Assembly: GCA_016844955.1 (NCBI GenBank)
Contig: JAERTH010000044.1
Location: forward strand, 1-54,707
Direction: 5' to 3'
Source: Fidelibacterota bacterium
Lineage (GTDB): Bacteria > Fidelibacterota > UBA8477 > JABMPR01
Length of the DNA: 54,707 bases
Position numbers and translations under genes: made by a program. Shown here in pieces: positions 24,867 to 33,270 of this stretch. The notes below the pieces were generated by a model. The model was given only the letters and a program-made list of their open reading frames with translations. It did no database searches and was not told where the DNA came from. How positions within the stretch are numbered: the first letter of the stretch is position 1; each line of letters opens with the position of its first letter.

Positions 24867-26693
24867 TTAATCTTGATCTTCTGGCTGTTCAAATGGTTCC
24901 GGTAGTGTACGGGTCGCATTTAAATGAATCTCGACCTGAGTACCCTTATCCAAATTGAAGGAGAGGACACCTTCCAATTGCTCAGCCAAAAGGTGGACCA
25001 TTTTCAGACCGAAGGTATCTGCCTTGTCTAAGATGGTTTTGTCAAATCCAACACCGTTGTCACTTATTGTAAATGTGACACAACCTTGTTCGTCATATTC
25101 CCCTTTCACACTAATTTCCCCAGATTCTAATTTTGGAAAAGCATGGAGGATGGCATTGGAAATCACTTCATTAAGAATCAATCCAACTGGAATTGCTTTT
25201 TCAATTGGCAGGGTAACCTGATTCATTTCCACTTTAAAGTCGAGCTTCAACCCTGTACGTTTTTGATGAATGATATGGCTATATAGTCGATGCAGGTAAT
25301 CCTGGATTGAAACATGCTTGAAGTCACCGGTATGATACATCATGGTATGGATCAGAGACATGGAATAAATACGATTATGGATTTCCATTATCGGCTTGGC
25401 AGCAGAAGATGAATCCAGGTAGCGGGATTGCATGTTCAGCAAGCTCATGATAATGGCCATATTGTTCCGAACCCTGTGATTTATCTCGTGGACCATTGCC
25501 GTTTTCTCTTCCAGGTTGGCCGCTATTTTTTCTTCTGCTTCTTTTCGCAGCTCAACTTCATCAAGCAGGTCTTGATTGCGCTGTTTTAATTCCGCTGTTC
25601 TTTTCTCGACGAGCAAATTGGTCTGTTCATTGTGTTTCTGGAGCTTTTGGTTTAGCTGTTTAAACCTGGTAATGTTGTTTAGAACAACGACACGACCAAT
25701 ATTTTGCTTGCTGTCTGAGAACAGGGGCAAAAGCTTGACCATATATTGCTGCTTCACTCCATCCGGATTTATGGTTTCAATTTCCTGCTCAGCCTGTTCA
25801 ACACTCCTGAAATAGTCTACATCCGCATCATGACCGGGAAAAATGTCCTTGGCTGTCTTGCCCAGCACATCCTTCAATTCCACTCGCAGTGCTTTTCCTC
25901 CAGCTTGATTCATAAACACAATACGGCGTTGACCATCAAACACAAAAACGGCATCATCTATAGTGTCCAGAACGGTTCTCATGGCTACAGGAACAATATC
26001 AAAAAGACTATATTTTATGAGGCCCCACAGCACAACAACACCTCCCAGGGCGAAGGAGATGGGGGATGTATCTCTGTAGGTGTACAGGACAACATCCAAC
26101 AGGGTCAGTAATGATCCTATAAGGGGAATCATTACGCCAATCAGAATTGTTAATGACTGTTTGTAAAACTCCCTCTGCCCTTTAAAAATACTGATGATTA
26201 AAATGATGATTCCAACTGTGGTAACAATAAATGAGCTGATGGACACAAGATAGAACCCCCAGGAGTATTCATAGGTCATAGCCGAGAACGGTTGCGCCTC
26301 CTCAAGGTGTATATTACCTCTGATGGTGTGATGCAGTTGATCAGTTGCGCTGTATATCACCAGGGGTATGACCAAAGCCAGCAAGAAACCCAAATATTTT
26401 TTATTGAGTTTGAAACCACGCGTATAGCGCAAGATAAAAAGACCAAAAATTGTTGCCGATAATACTGTAAATGGCCATTGCACATCGTCCCAAAACAACT
26501 TCCATTCCAGGGTTGTGCTGGTCAACTCTAACATGAACCCCAGGCACCACAGGACCTGGACACCAATAAAGAGTGAGAATTCTGTGGCACCGGAAACCTT
26601 GCGTCGTTTCCAGGCAAAAGCCCCTGTCCAAACCATGATGAGCAAGGAGATCAAGAATGGGCTGAGGTACAGGATTTGACTGGTGTTTAACAT
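24867..26693 (-). CDS. 7TM-sensor histidine kinase with PAS and HisKA_2/HATPase domains
   Basis: Architecture: seven hydrophobic helices forming a 7TM His-kinase N-terminal region (about 1-232), a PAS domain (about 238-345, VLDTIDDAVFVFDGQRRIVF), a coiled coil rich in Glu/Lys/Gln (about 345-398), a HisKA_2-type dimerisation box with phospho-acceptor His406 in HEINHRVRNNMAII, and a HATPase_c domain with N-box NEVISNAILHAF and G-box DNGVGF, then GLKMVHLLAEQL. The kinase probably sits in the inner membrane and signals to a regulator encoded elsewhere, since no response regulator gene is near. It precedes the lysine dehydrogenase gene by 28 bp, so the two may be cotranscribed. Confidence 0.93.
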   Translation of the reverse strand: MLNTSQILYLSPFLISLLIMVWTGAFAWKRRKVSGATEFSLFIGVQVLWCLGFMLELTSTTLEWKLFWDDVQWPFTVLSATIFGLFILRYTRGFKLNKKYLGFLLALVIPLVIYSATDQLHHTIRGNIHLEEAQPFSAMTYEYSWGFYLVSISSFIVTTVGIIILIISIFKGQREFYKQSLTILIGVMIPLIGSLLTLLDVVLYTYRDTSPISFALGGVVVLWGLIKYSLFDIVPVAMRTVLDTIDDAVFVFDGQRRIVFMNQAGGKALRVELKDVLGKTAKDIFPGHDADVDYFRSVEQAEQEIETINPDGVKQQYMVKLLPLFSDSKQNIGRVVVLNNITRFKQLNQKLQKHNEQTNLLVEKRTAELKQRNQDLLDEVELRKEAEEKIAANLEEKTAMVHEINHRVRNNMAIIMSLLNMQSRYLDSSSAAKPIMEIHNRIYSMSLIHTMMYHTGDFKHVSIQDYLHRLYSHIIHQKRTGLKLDFKVEMNQVTLPIEKAIPVGLILNEVISNAILHAFPKLESGEISVKGEYDEQGCVTFTISDNGVGFDKTILDKADTFGLKMVHLLAEQLEGVLSFNLDKGTQVEIHLNATRTLPEPFEQPEDQD

Positions 26694-26776
26694 GGGTTCC
26701 TCAGTAATCTTAGGTTCTGAAGAAGATCAACAGTTCAATATTCCCCCTGCAAAGGGGTTGCAGAATTTTAACTCAG

Positions 26777-27829
26777 TTAGTCGCTGAAGGACTTGGCCTG
26801 GTCTACCAACTCTCGGTATTCAGTATTCGGGTTGATTTCAAAAGCCAACTGTGCTTCCAGCACGGCCAGCCTTGGTTTTTCTTGAAGTAGATATATGTGG
26901 GCCAGTAAGGCATGGCTGTAATGATCGTCACTATTGGTGATTAATACCTGCTCACATTGTTGACGGGCCGCATCCAACCAGGAGAGACTTTCAATACGGG
27001 CTAGATCAAGGTAAAGTTCAGCCAGACTATGTCTTCCCTCGATGGACTCCGGAAAATGATACAGATAATTTTGCAATACCTTGACTGCCTGTTTTGCATC
27101 CTGTCCCTTCATCATAAAGGAGACATATGCATCCCAAATCTTTTTGTCCTTTGATGATAATTTTACAGCGAGGGCATAGTTATCAAGAATGATTTTATCT
27201 TCAACTGCTGTATTTTCCTGAGCCATGGCCAGTGCGCCATAGGCAGCACCTTCCATGGGTTCACCCTTCACTGCCTCTTCAAGGAGTTCAATGGCTCCTG
27301 CTGTATTGCCTGCATTACTCAGTGTATAGGCTTTTCCAACTGTTGCTTGATAATTGGCCGAATCCAAATCAAGGGCATGGTTAAAATGATCCAGAGCAGG
27401 CTCGTACAAATCTTTTTCGTTGAGGATATAGCCCATGCTGATCTGTGCTTCAACATTTTTGGCATCAGCAATCACGGCCATTTTGTAATACTGATATGCA
27501 TTTTCAACACTTCCGCTGAAATGATAGATTTCCCCAATATAGCGCAAAATCTGAGCTGAATCTGCCTGCGCATCCAAGCCGCGTTTGCATTGGACAACAG
27601 CATCAGCAAGATTGTTGTCTTCAAAAAACAATTGAGCCGCAAAAAGGTAGGACTCGGTATAATCAGGATGTGATTTTTGAATTTCCAGAAGGTAATTCAA
27701 CGCTTTTTGTCTGGATCCTAATGCCGCCTCTGTCTGGGCTTTGGAATACAGAATATCTGGATCTTCACTACAGGAAGTGAGAGTGATCAGACAAACAAAA
27801 ACAAGTATGAGCCAACGGTTGAGCCCCAT
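26777..27829 (-). CDS. TPR-repeat lipoprotein
   Basis: The signal peptide with lipobox ITLTSC (Cys20) is followed by consecutive tetratricopeptide repeats to the C-terminus, visible for example in ILRYIGEIYHFSGSVENAYQ, VEAQISMGYILNEKDLYEPA and ALDLDSANYQATVGKAYTLS. At least eight repeat units fit in the 350 residues. TPR lipoproteins usually act as scaffolds in envelope assembly; there is no direct evidence of a partner. GGAGATACATC precedes the ATG. It lies 84 bp upstream of the histidine kinase and 112 bp beyond fixH on the same strand. Confidence 0.9.
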   Translation of the reverse strand: MGLNRWLILVFVCLITLTSCSEDPDILYSKAQTEAALGSRQKALNYLLEIQKSHPDYTESYLFAAQLFFEDNNLADAVVQCKRGLDAQADSAQILRYIGEIYHFSGSVENAYQYYKMAVIADAKNVEAQISMGYILNEKDLYEPALDHFNHALDLDSANYQATVGKAYTLSNAGNTAGAIELLEEAVKGEPMEGAAYGALAMAQENTAVEDKIILDNYALAVKLSSKDKKIWDAYVSFMMKGQDAKQAVKVLQNYLYHFPESIEGRHSLAELYLDLARIESLSWLDAARQQCEQVLITNSDDHYSHALLAHIYLLQEKPRLAVLEAQLAFEINPNTEYRELVDQAKSFSD

Positions 27830-27941
27830 GATGTATCTCCTAAGCCAATTTGGAAAAAATTAACTTAACTCACTACTCCAGCAAGGGTTATTTATTTCCC
27901 ATTTTTTTGGTGCAAGTCCTCAAGCAGGATCAGCCAGGTAA

Positions 27942-28409
27942 TCAATTCACCATGAGCGCCTGTTCATAATAGTATTCTAGTGCCTGTGCTGACCAACTCA
28001 GTTTTATCCGCCATAGTCCAGGTTCAAGGGCAGGAACATTGATTGTCTGGAGGGAATCACCTGATAAATTGATTTCAAATGTGCGATCCTTGTGCAGATC
28101 GGATGGACGAAAAAGCAGGACATTTCCCTGAAGATCTTTGTTTCGCAAACTTTCTGGAAAACCAAGGGTCAACAACTGAGTGTCCTGACTGTAGTTCAGT
28201 TCGGGTTTTTCCTCCAGAGCATCTGTTCGCTCAACTCTCCTGATCTGTTGTTCAAAGACTATATCTTTGTCGTAGTAATTGTCATATACCAACTCTACAT
28301 CTCCCAGAGACGTCCATACCGCGAAACCAACAAAAAATATAATACAACAGGCAATGGCGATTATGGTGCCCCACATCCAGGGGCCACCCGATTTATTATT
28401 ATCAGTCAT
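27942..28409 (-). CDS. fixH: FixH family protein of the cbb3 oxidase locus
   Basis: A short cytoplasmic N-terminus precedes one membrane helix (about 12-32, WMWGTIIAIACCIIFFVGF). The helix leads into a periplasmic beta-domain ending with LEPGLWRIKLSWSAQ. This is the FixH/CcoH-like arrangement; such proteins are needed for cbb3 oxidase assembly, probably copper delivery or stability. The start ATG follows the ccoG stop directly (TAG then ATG, 28409-28412). Its place as last gene of the cbb3 cluster supports the call more than sequence similarity does. Confidence 0.87.
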   Translation of the reverse strand: MTDNNKSGGPWMWGTIIAIACCIIFFVGFAVWTSLGDVELVYDNYYDKDIVFEQQIRRVERTDALEEKPELNYSQDTQLLTLGFPESLRNKDLQGNVLLFRPSDLHKDRTFEINLSGDSLQTINVPALEPGLWRIKLSWSAQALEYYYEQALMVN

Positions 28410-29825
28410 CTATTTTCGTGGCCCCATAAAAGATGTTTTTACCGTTTCTATCAATTTGTCCCCGGCATAAACTGCAACTTTTACTTTGGTTTCAGTCCCC
28501 AGTATATGCTCACCAGCCAGATCCACAAAAAAGGCTCCTTCTGTTTTATCCTGCCCTTTGATCAGCAGGTCCCCACCCACCATAAACAGGGATCCTTGAG
28601 GCTCCACAAGCTCCAGGCGGATAGGCATATCATCAAAGGTTTTGTTGAGGACTTTTACCGTATAGAGGTTGGTATAATGGTTATTACCCATATCCTGGTA
28701 CAGGGTACCATAGGAACGTAGAATAGTGGTTTCCACATCAGTCCGGGTAATCAAGAGAAAGAGAAAGAAAATCATGAGACCACTGAGAATGGCGGTATAT
28801 CCGATATTCCTGAAATTCATGGATAGTTTTTCGCCCTTGTTTATGCCGTCAAATGAATCATATCGAATGAGCCCCTTGGGTTTTTTCACTTTTTCCATAA
28901 CCGTATCACAGGCATCGATACAGGCTGTACAGTTGACACATTCCAACTGGGTTCCATTGCGAATATCAATCCCGGTGGGACAAACCTCCACGCATTGATT
29001 ACAATCAATACAATCACCCAGGGTTTCTGTGGAATTCTTATTGGGTTTGCCTCTTTGCTCACCCCGGACAAAATCGTAGGCAACCACAATGGATTTGTCA
29101 TCCAGCAAAACGGATTGGAAGCGACCATAGGGACAAATCTGAGTACAGACCTGCTCGCGAAAAAAGGCATAGACATAATAGAAGATGCTGGTAAAAAGCA
29201 ACATCACCAGAAAACCGGTGAGATGCTCTGAAACAGGTGAAGTAATGATTTCGAACAGCTCATCTTTTCCGATGATATAAGCCAATAACGTGTTGCCTAT
29301 TATAAAAGATAAACCCCAGAATATCCCGTGTTTCAATACACGCTTGAAAATCTTTTCGGCGTTCCAGGCCTGGGCTTTCAGCTTGCGCTGCTTATTGGCA
29401 GGACCATCAATAATGTATTCTATTTTCCTGAAAACCATCTCCATGAAAATAGTTTGGGGGCAAGCCCAGCCGCAAAACAGCCGGCCAAAGATTACCGTAA
29501 ACAAAATAATCCCTACTACGAATGTCAGGGTGGCCAGTACAAAGATGTAGCTGTCCTGAGGCCAAAAAGCCATGCCAAAAATAATGAACTTTCGTTCTAA
29601 AATATTGAAGAGTAGAAAGGGACGGTCATTAAAGGTAATGAAGGGTCCACCAAACATGATCGCCAAAAGCAGATAAGAGAACCAGGTTCGGGCATTGTAA
29701 AATCGACCCTTGGGTTTGCGGGGAAATATCCACTTTCTTTTGCCACTGTCATCAATAGAGGCAATTCTGTCTCTATGTGCCGAGGGCTTGTCGATATTGG
29801 TCAGAATTCTTTCCGGGTCGCTCAT
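28410..29825 (-). CDS. ccoG: Cytochrome c oxidase accessory protein CcoG (FixG/RdxA)
   Basis: An inner-membrane polyferredoxin of 471 residues. Several membrane helices in the N-terminal half (for example YLLLAIMFGGPFITF and GRLFCGWACPQTIFM) precede two 4Fe-4S motifs, CIDCNQCVEVCP and CVNCTACIDACD. A membrane helix and an Ig-like C-terminal domain follow. CcoG proteins reduce copper for cbb3 assembly. The gene lies between ccoP and fixH; a perfect hairpin at 29872-29904 separates it from ccoP, so it may be expressed at a lower level than the structural genes. Confidence 0.95.
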   Translation of the reverse strand: MSDPERILTNIDKPSAHRDRIASIDDSGKRKWIFPRKPKGRFYNARTWFSYLLLAIMFGGPFITFNDRPFLLFNILERKFIIFGMAFWPQDSYIFVLATLTFVVGIILFTVIFGRLFCGWACPQTIFMEMVFRKIEYIIDGPANKQRKLKAQAWNAEKIFKRVLKHGIFWGLSFIIGNTLLAYIIGKDELFEIITSPVSEHLTGFLVMLLFTSIFYYVYAFFREQVCTQICPYGRFQSVLLDDKSIVVAYDFVRGEQRGKPNKNSTETLGDCIDCNQCVEVCPTGIDIRNGTQLECVNCTACIDACDTVMEKVKKPKGLIRYDSFDGINKGEKLSMNFRNIGYTAILSGLMIFFLFLLITRTDVETTILRSYGTLYQDMGNNHYTNLYTVKVLNKTFDDMPIRLELVEPQGSLFMVGGDLLIKGQDKTEGAFFVDLAGEHILGTETKVKVAVYAGDKLIETVKTSFMGPRK

Positions 29826-29871
29826 TTACCTGCGCTCTCCAAGCATTTGTATTTTGTGAAACATTTTGACA

Positions 29872-29904
29872 AAAGGAACTCAAGCCTGCCGCTTGAGTTC
29901 CTTT
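29872..29904 (-). terminator. Hairpin between ccoP and ccoG, possible terminator/attenuator
   Basis: Perfect 14-bp arms at 29872-29885 and 29891-29904 (AAAGGAACTCAAGC / GCTTGAGTTCCTTT) flank a 5-nt loop. On the minus strand the stem is followed only by a short TTTTG tract, so termination is probably partial. It could set the ratio of structural to accessory gene expression. Confidence 0.6.
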
Positions 29905-29927
29905 AGATACGGTCTAATTAATCCTGA

Positions 29928-30722
29928 TCAACCTTCGTACAGCTCACCCTGTGGAGCCTTAGAGGTGGCCGGTGTGGTTCCGACCAACTTCACCTGAATA
30001 AAGCTGGCGACCTGTTTGATCTGATCAGGGGTGAGCGTTGTTTCCCAGGGGATCATTCCTTTGGCGGGAACTCCAACCTTGATAATATTGATGATGGAGG
30101 CCAGGTCACCACCATGAATCCAGTAGTTGTCGGTCATATTTGGGCCAATACTTCCACCACCATCGTTGAGATGACAGGTAAAGCACTGGGTATCCCAGAC
30201 CTTTTTACCAGCAGCCAGACTGGCTTCATCTGTGAGAAGTTCTTCGGCTGCTACAGGTGCCGCTGTGGATGTGTCCTCGGTTTCAACTGGTGCTGGAGCC
30301 GCAGGGGCAGAAACGCCACCACTGGTGTAGTTGGCGTAAACCTCAGGGAAGGCAGCTTCCAGTTTTGCCAGTTGATCGGCATCAGCTTTAGCCATGGCAC
30401 GCATGAGTTGATCCTGGAAAGGTGCATCCAGCACCTGTTCCATTTGTGCCCTGATAGCCGGTGTCATTTCACCATCACTGGCATAGGGTGATGAGTATGA
30501 GGTAAAGGACCCACGCCCCTCACTGGATTCAGTATAAGTACCCATTTCCTTCTGGTATTCCACATCCTGGAGATCACCAAAGATGTGATAGTAAGGAACA
30601 TATATGATTGCAATGATGACCGTAATCAGGAATAGGGCCTTCCACCAGCCGGGAAGATCATTGTCATATTCCTGTATTCCGTCAAAATCGTGATCGATGA
30701 GTTCGTTCGTGACTTTGCCCAT
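29928..30722 (-). CDS. ccoP: cbb3 oxidase subunit CcoP, monoheme form
   Basis: Residues about 27-46 are a membrane helix preceded by the cytoplasmic FDGIQEYDNDLPGWW segment that is characteristic of CcoP. A long linker, partly alanine/proline-rich (PAAPAPVETED), leads to a cytochrome c domain with a single haem site, CFTCH at 180-184, and axial Met223 in AKGMIPWE. Typical CcoP subunits carry two haem c motifs; here only one is present. The region where the first haem domain would be (about 60-130) instead holds a helical, haem-free sequence (IRAQMEQVLDAPFQDQL). The start overlaps the ccoQ stop by 1 nt (TAATG). Confidence 0.93.
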   Translation of the reverse strand: MGKVTNELIDHDFDGIQEYDNDLPGWWKALFLITVIIAIIYVPYYHIFGDLQDVEYQKEMGTYTESSEGRGSFTSYSSPYASDGEMTPAIRAQMEQVLDAPFQDQLMRAMAKADADQLAKLEAAFPEVYANYTSGGVSAPAAPAPVETEDTSTAAPVAAEELLTDEASLAAGKKVWDTQCFTCHLNDGGGSIGPNMTDNYWIHGGDLASIINIIKVGVPAKGMIPWETTLTPDQIKQVASFIQVKLVGTTPATSKAPQGELYEG

Positions 30723-30916
30723 TATTTATGGCCTCCGTGATTCGTAACATTGTCATTTTCTAGATCGAGGGGCATGTTGCTCATTTTTTCTACATAGCCT
30801 TTCTTCATGGTGAAAATTGCGAAAACCACACCAACAAAAACGAGAAAGAACAGCACCAGGGAAAGTCCCTGAAAGATCTCATAGCCCTCGGCTCCGGGAT
30901 AAATTCGACTAAGCAT
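30722..30916 (-). CDS. ccoQ: CcoQ-like small membrane subunit
   Basis: A 64-residue protein with one membrane helix (about 13-32, FQGLSLVLFFLVFVGVVFAI) and a charged cytoplasmic tail, KKGYVEKMSNMPLD. Position between ccoNO and ccoP and the single-helix form fit CcoQ, which stabilises the cbb3 complex. The 1-nt overlap with ccoP and 17-bp gap to ccoNO indicate coordinated translation. Sequence alone would not identify it. Confidence 0.85.
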   Translation of the reverse strand: MLSRIYPGAEGYEIFQGLSLVLFFLVFVGVVFAIFTMKKGYVEKMSNMPLDLENDNVTNHGGHK

Positions 30917-30933
30917 GGGGTTCGTACCCTTCC

Positions 30934-33051
30934 CTATTTGGGAAGAATTCCTGTTCCCAGTTTTTGCAAGTATGCAATCAAGGCAATAATCTCTTTATCC
31001 CATGATGTTTCAATACCTGCATCTTTGAGATTACCCACAATGCCTTCAGCCTGTTTTTTCAGGTCAGCCAGGGCTTGATCTTCATAGCCTTCTGCATAGG
31101 GTACACCCAGGGTTCTCATGACGCCGATCTTCTTGGCAATATCATCATAGTCATTGCTTCTTTCCAACAACCATGGATACACAGGCATAATGGATCCTGG
31201 ACTCATGGATCGAGGATTCTCCATATGGCTATAATGCCAGGCATCTGGTTTTCTGAGCTTGCCAACACCTTCACGATGGAGATCTGGTCCAGTACGTTTT
31301 GAACCCCACAGGAAGGGATGATCATAAACAAACTCACCAGCCTTGGAATATTCACCATAGCGTTCCGTTTCGCTTCTGAAGGGTCGAATCATCTGGGAGT
31401 GGCAATTAACGCAACCCTCCTTGATGTAGATGTCGCGACCTTCCAACTCCAGCGGTGAATATGGTGTTACCGTGCTGATGGTAGGTATATTGGATTTAAC
31501 TACAAACATGGGTACGAATTCAACCAGGCCACCAATAGCCACTGCTACCAGAGCAAGGATCATAAAGGGAACGGGGCGAGCTTCAAGCCAGCGATGTTTG
31601 TGTTCGCCTGGTTCAGATACGATAGGTTTAAGTGGAGCGGCCTCCATTTCCTCATCCGGTGTGGGTGCACCTGATTTGGCGGTTTTAATCAGGTTATAGA
31701 CCATGATTAAGGATCCTGTTAAATAGAGCAATCCACCAAAAGCTCGTGTCCAATACATGGGTACCAGCTCCAGCACCGTTTCAAGAAAGTTTGGATAAAC
31801 CAGCAAGCCCTCAGGACTGAACTGTTTCCACATCAAGGCTTGGGTAATGCCTGTCCAGTACATTGGAATGACATAGAATACCAAACCCAGTGTTGCCAGC
31901 CAGAAATGGATATTGGCCAGTTTGACTGAGAACAGCTTGGTGTTCCACAGGCGTGGAGCCAACCAATACAACATACCAAAAGTCAACAGTCCGTTCCAAC
32001 CCAGGGCACCAACATGAACGTGGGCGATGGTGTAGTCCGTGAAGTGAGAAATGGCATTGTAATTCTTCAGCGACATCATGGGGCCCTCAAAGGTGGACAT
32101 TCCATATGCTGAAACAGCCACAACAAAGAACTTCAGGATGGGATCCTGACGGACACGGTCCCAGGCACCACGGAGGGTCAGGAGTCCATTCAGCATACCT
32201 CCCCAGGACGGGGCGATTAGCATAATGGAAAAAACGGTTCCGAGGGTTTGGGCCCAATCTGGTGTAGAAGAATAAAGCAGGTGATGAGGACCGGCCCAGA
32301 TATACAGAAAGATTAATGCCCAGAAATGGATAATAGACAAACGATAGGAATAGACCGGTCGCTGAGCTGCCTTGGGCATGTAGTAGTACATGAGACCCAG
32401 GTAGGGAGTGGTGAGGAAAAAGGCCACAGCATTGTGCCCATACCACCATTGGACCAGAGCATCCTGAACACCGGCATAGAGCGAGTAACTCTTCCAGAAG
32501 GTAACCGGAATTTCAAAGGAGTTCACAATATGGAGCATGGCTACGGTGACAAAAGTTGAGATAAAGAACCACATGGCAACATAGAGATGCTTTTCGCGAC
32601 GCTGGATAATGGTTCCTATCATATTGACACCCCAGGCTACCCAGATCAGGGCAATGGCGATATCAATGGGCCATTCCAGTTCGGCATATTCCTTGGCTGT
32701 TGTTATTCCCGCTGGCAGTGTGAGTGCTGCGGAAACAATAATACCCTGCCAACCCCAGAAATGGATTTTACCCAGGACATCTGAAAAATTCCGGGCTTTC
32801 AGCAAGCGTTGGGCTGCGTAGTAATAGCCCATAAAAATACCATTGCCCACAAATGCAAAAATAGCAGCATTGGTATGTAAGGGACGCAGGCGGCCAAAAG
32901 TCAGCCAGGATGTGCCAAAATTAAATGCAGGCGCAGGTAACTGAAGCGCAATGGTCAATCCTACCAGGAAGGCAGTTACGCCCCACACAACAGTGGCCCA
33001 GAAAAACATTCGCACGATTTTATTGTCGTACTGGAATTTTTCCATCTCCAT
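30934..33051 (-). CDS. ccoNO: Fused cbb3 cytochrome c oxidase catalytic subunit CcoN-CcoO
   Basis: Residues 1 to about 460 are CcoN, the 12-helix haem-copper oxidase subunit that reduces oxygen. Low-spin haem and CuB ligands are visible: His59 in RPLHTNAAIF, His206 in WWYGHNAVAF, His256/257 in WAGPHHLLY with Tyr250 nearby, and the helix-X histidines 344/346 in TIAHVHVGALG. A linker of about 30 residues and one helix lead to CcoO (about 490-705), which has a single haem c site CVNCH at 547-551 and the CcoO landmarks RPFRSETERYG and GSKRTGPDLHREG. CcoN and CcoO are usually separate genes; the fusion is known from some Bacteroidota-type lineages. The start overlaps the ccoS stop by 1 nt. Confidence 0.96.
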   Translation of the reverse strand: MEMEKFQYDNKIVRMFFWATVVWGVTAFLVGLTIALQLPAPAFNFGTSWLTFGRLRPLHTNAAIFAFVGNGIFMGYYYAAQRLLKARNFSDVLGKIHFWGWQGIIVSAALTLPAGITTAKEYAELEWPIDIAIALIWVAWGVNMIGTIIQRREKHLYVAMWFFISTFVTVAMLHIVNSFEIPVTFWKSYSLYAGVQDALVQWWYGHNAVAFFLTTPYLGLMYYYMPKAAQRPVYSYRLSIIHFWALIFLYIWAGPHHLLYSSTPDWAQTLGTVFSIMLIAPSWGGMLNGLLTLRGAWDRVRQDPILKFFVVAVSAYGMSTFEGPMMSLKNYNAISHFTDYTIAHVHVGALGWNGLLTFGMLYWLAPRLWNTKLFSVKLANIHFWLATLGLVFYVIPMYWTGITQALMWKQFSPEGLLVYPNFLETVLELVPMYWTRAFGGLLYLTGSLIMVYNLIKTAKSGAPTPDEEMEAAPLKPIVSEPGEHKHRWLEARPVPFMILALVAVAIGGLVEFVPMFVVKSNIPTISTVTPYSPLELEGRDIYIKEGCVNCHSQMIRPFRSETERYGEYSKAGEFVYDHPFLWGSKRTGPDLHREGVGKLRKPDAWHYSHMENPRSMSPGSIMPVYPWLLERSNDYDDIAKKIGVMRTLGVPYAEGYEDQALADLKKQAEGIVGNLKDAGIETSWDKEIIALIAYLQKLGTGILPK

Positions 33052-33251
33052 TATTTTATCTCCTCGTTCTTTTTATCCGATTCGATATCGGACTCCGTTT
33101 TCTTTAAGTTTTTATTATCATCAAATAGCATTCTTACCGAAGGGGTATATTTATCGTCAAACTGACCAGACCGAACGGACCAGATATAAGCACCCAAAAA
33201 AATGAGTGATGCACTCAGACTAAAGGCCATCAATAGGAACATGATATACAA
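33051..33251 (-). CDS. ccoS: cbb3 oxidase maturation protein CcoS
   Basis: A 66-residue single-helix protein. The motif IWSVRSGQFDD after the helix is the CcoS hallmark; CcoS is needed for incorporation of haem b and copper in CcoN. The annotated start is TTG at 33251; an ATG at 33242 gives a length and N-terminus closer to known CcoS, and neither has a clear Shine-Dalgarno, so the start is uncertain. It overlaps ccoNO by 1 nt and follows ccoI by 19 bp. Confidence 0.9.
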   Translation of the reverse strand: MYIMFLLMAFSLSASLIFLGAYIWSVRSGQFDDKYTPSVRMLFDDNKNLKKTESDIESDKKNEEIK

Positions 33252-33270
33252 AATGTATTCTCTCAGTTTC

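Noticed and set aside
30934..33051. CcoN-CcoO fusion as an artefact of a lost stop
   Set aside because: The linker of about 30 residues has no internal start with a ribosome-binding site, and such fusions are known in related lineages, so I treat it as genuine.
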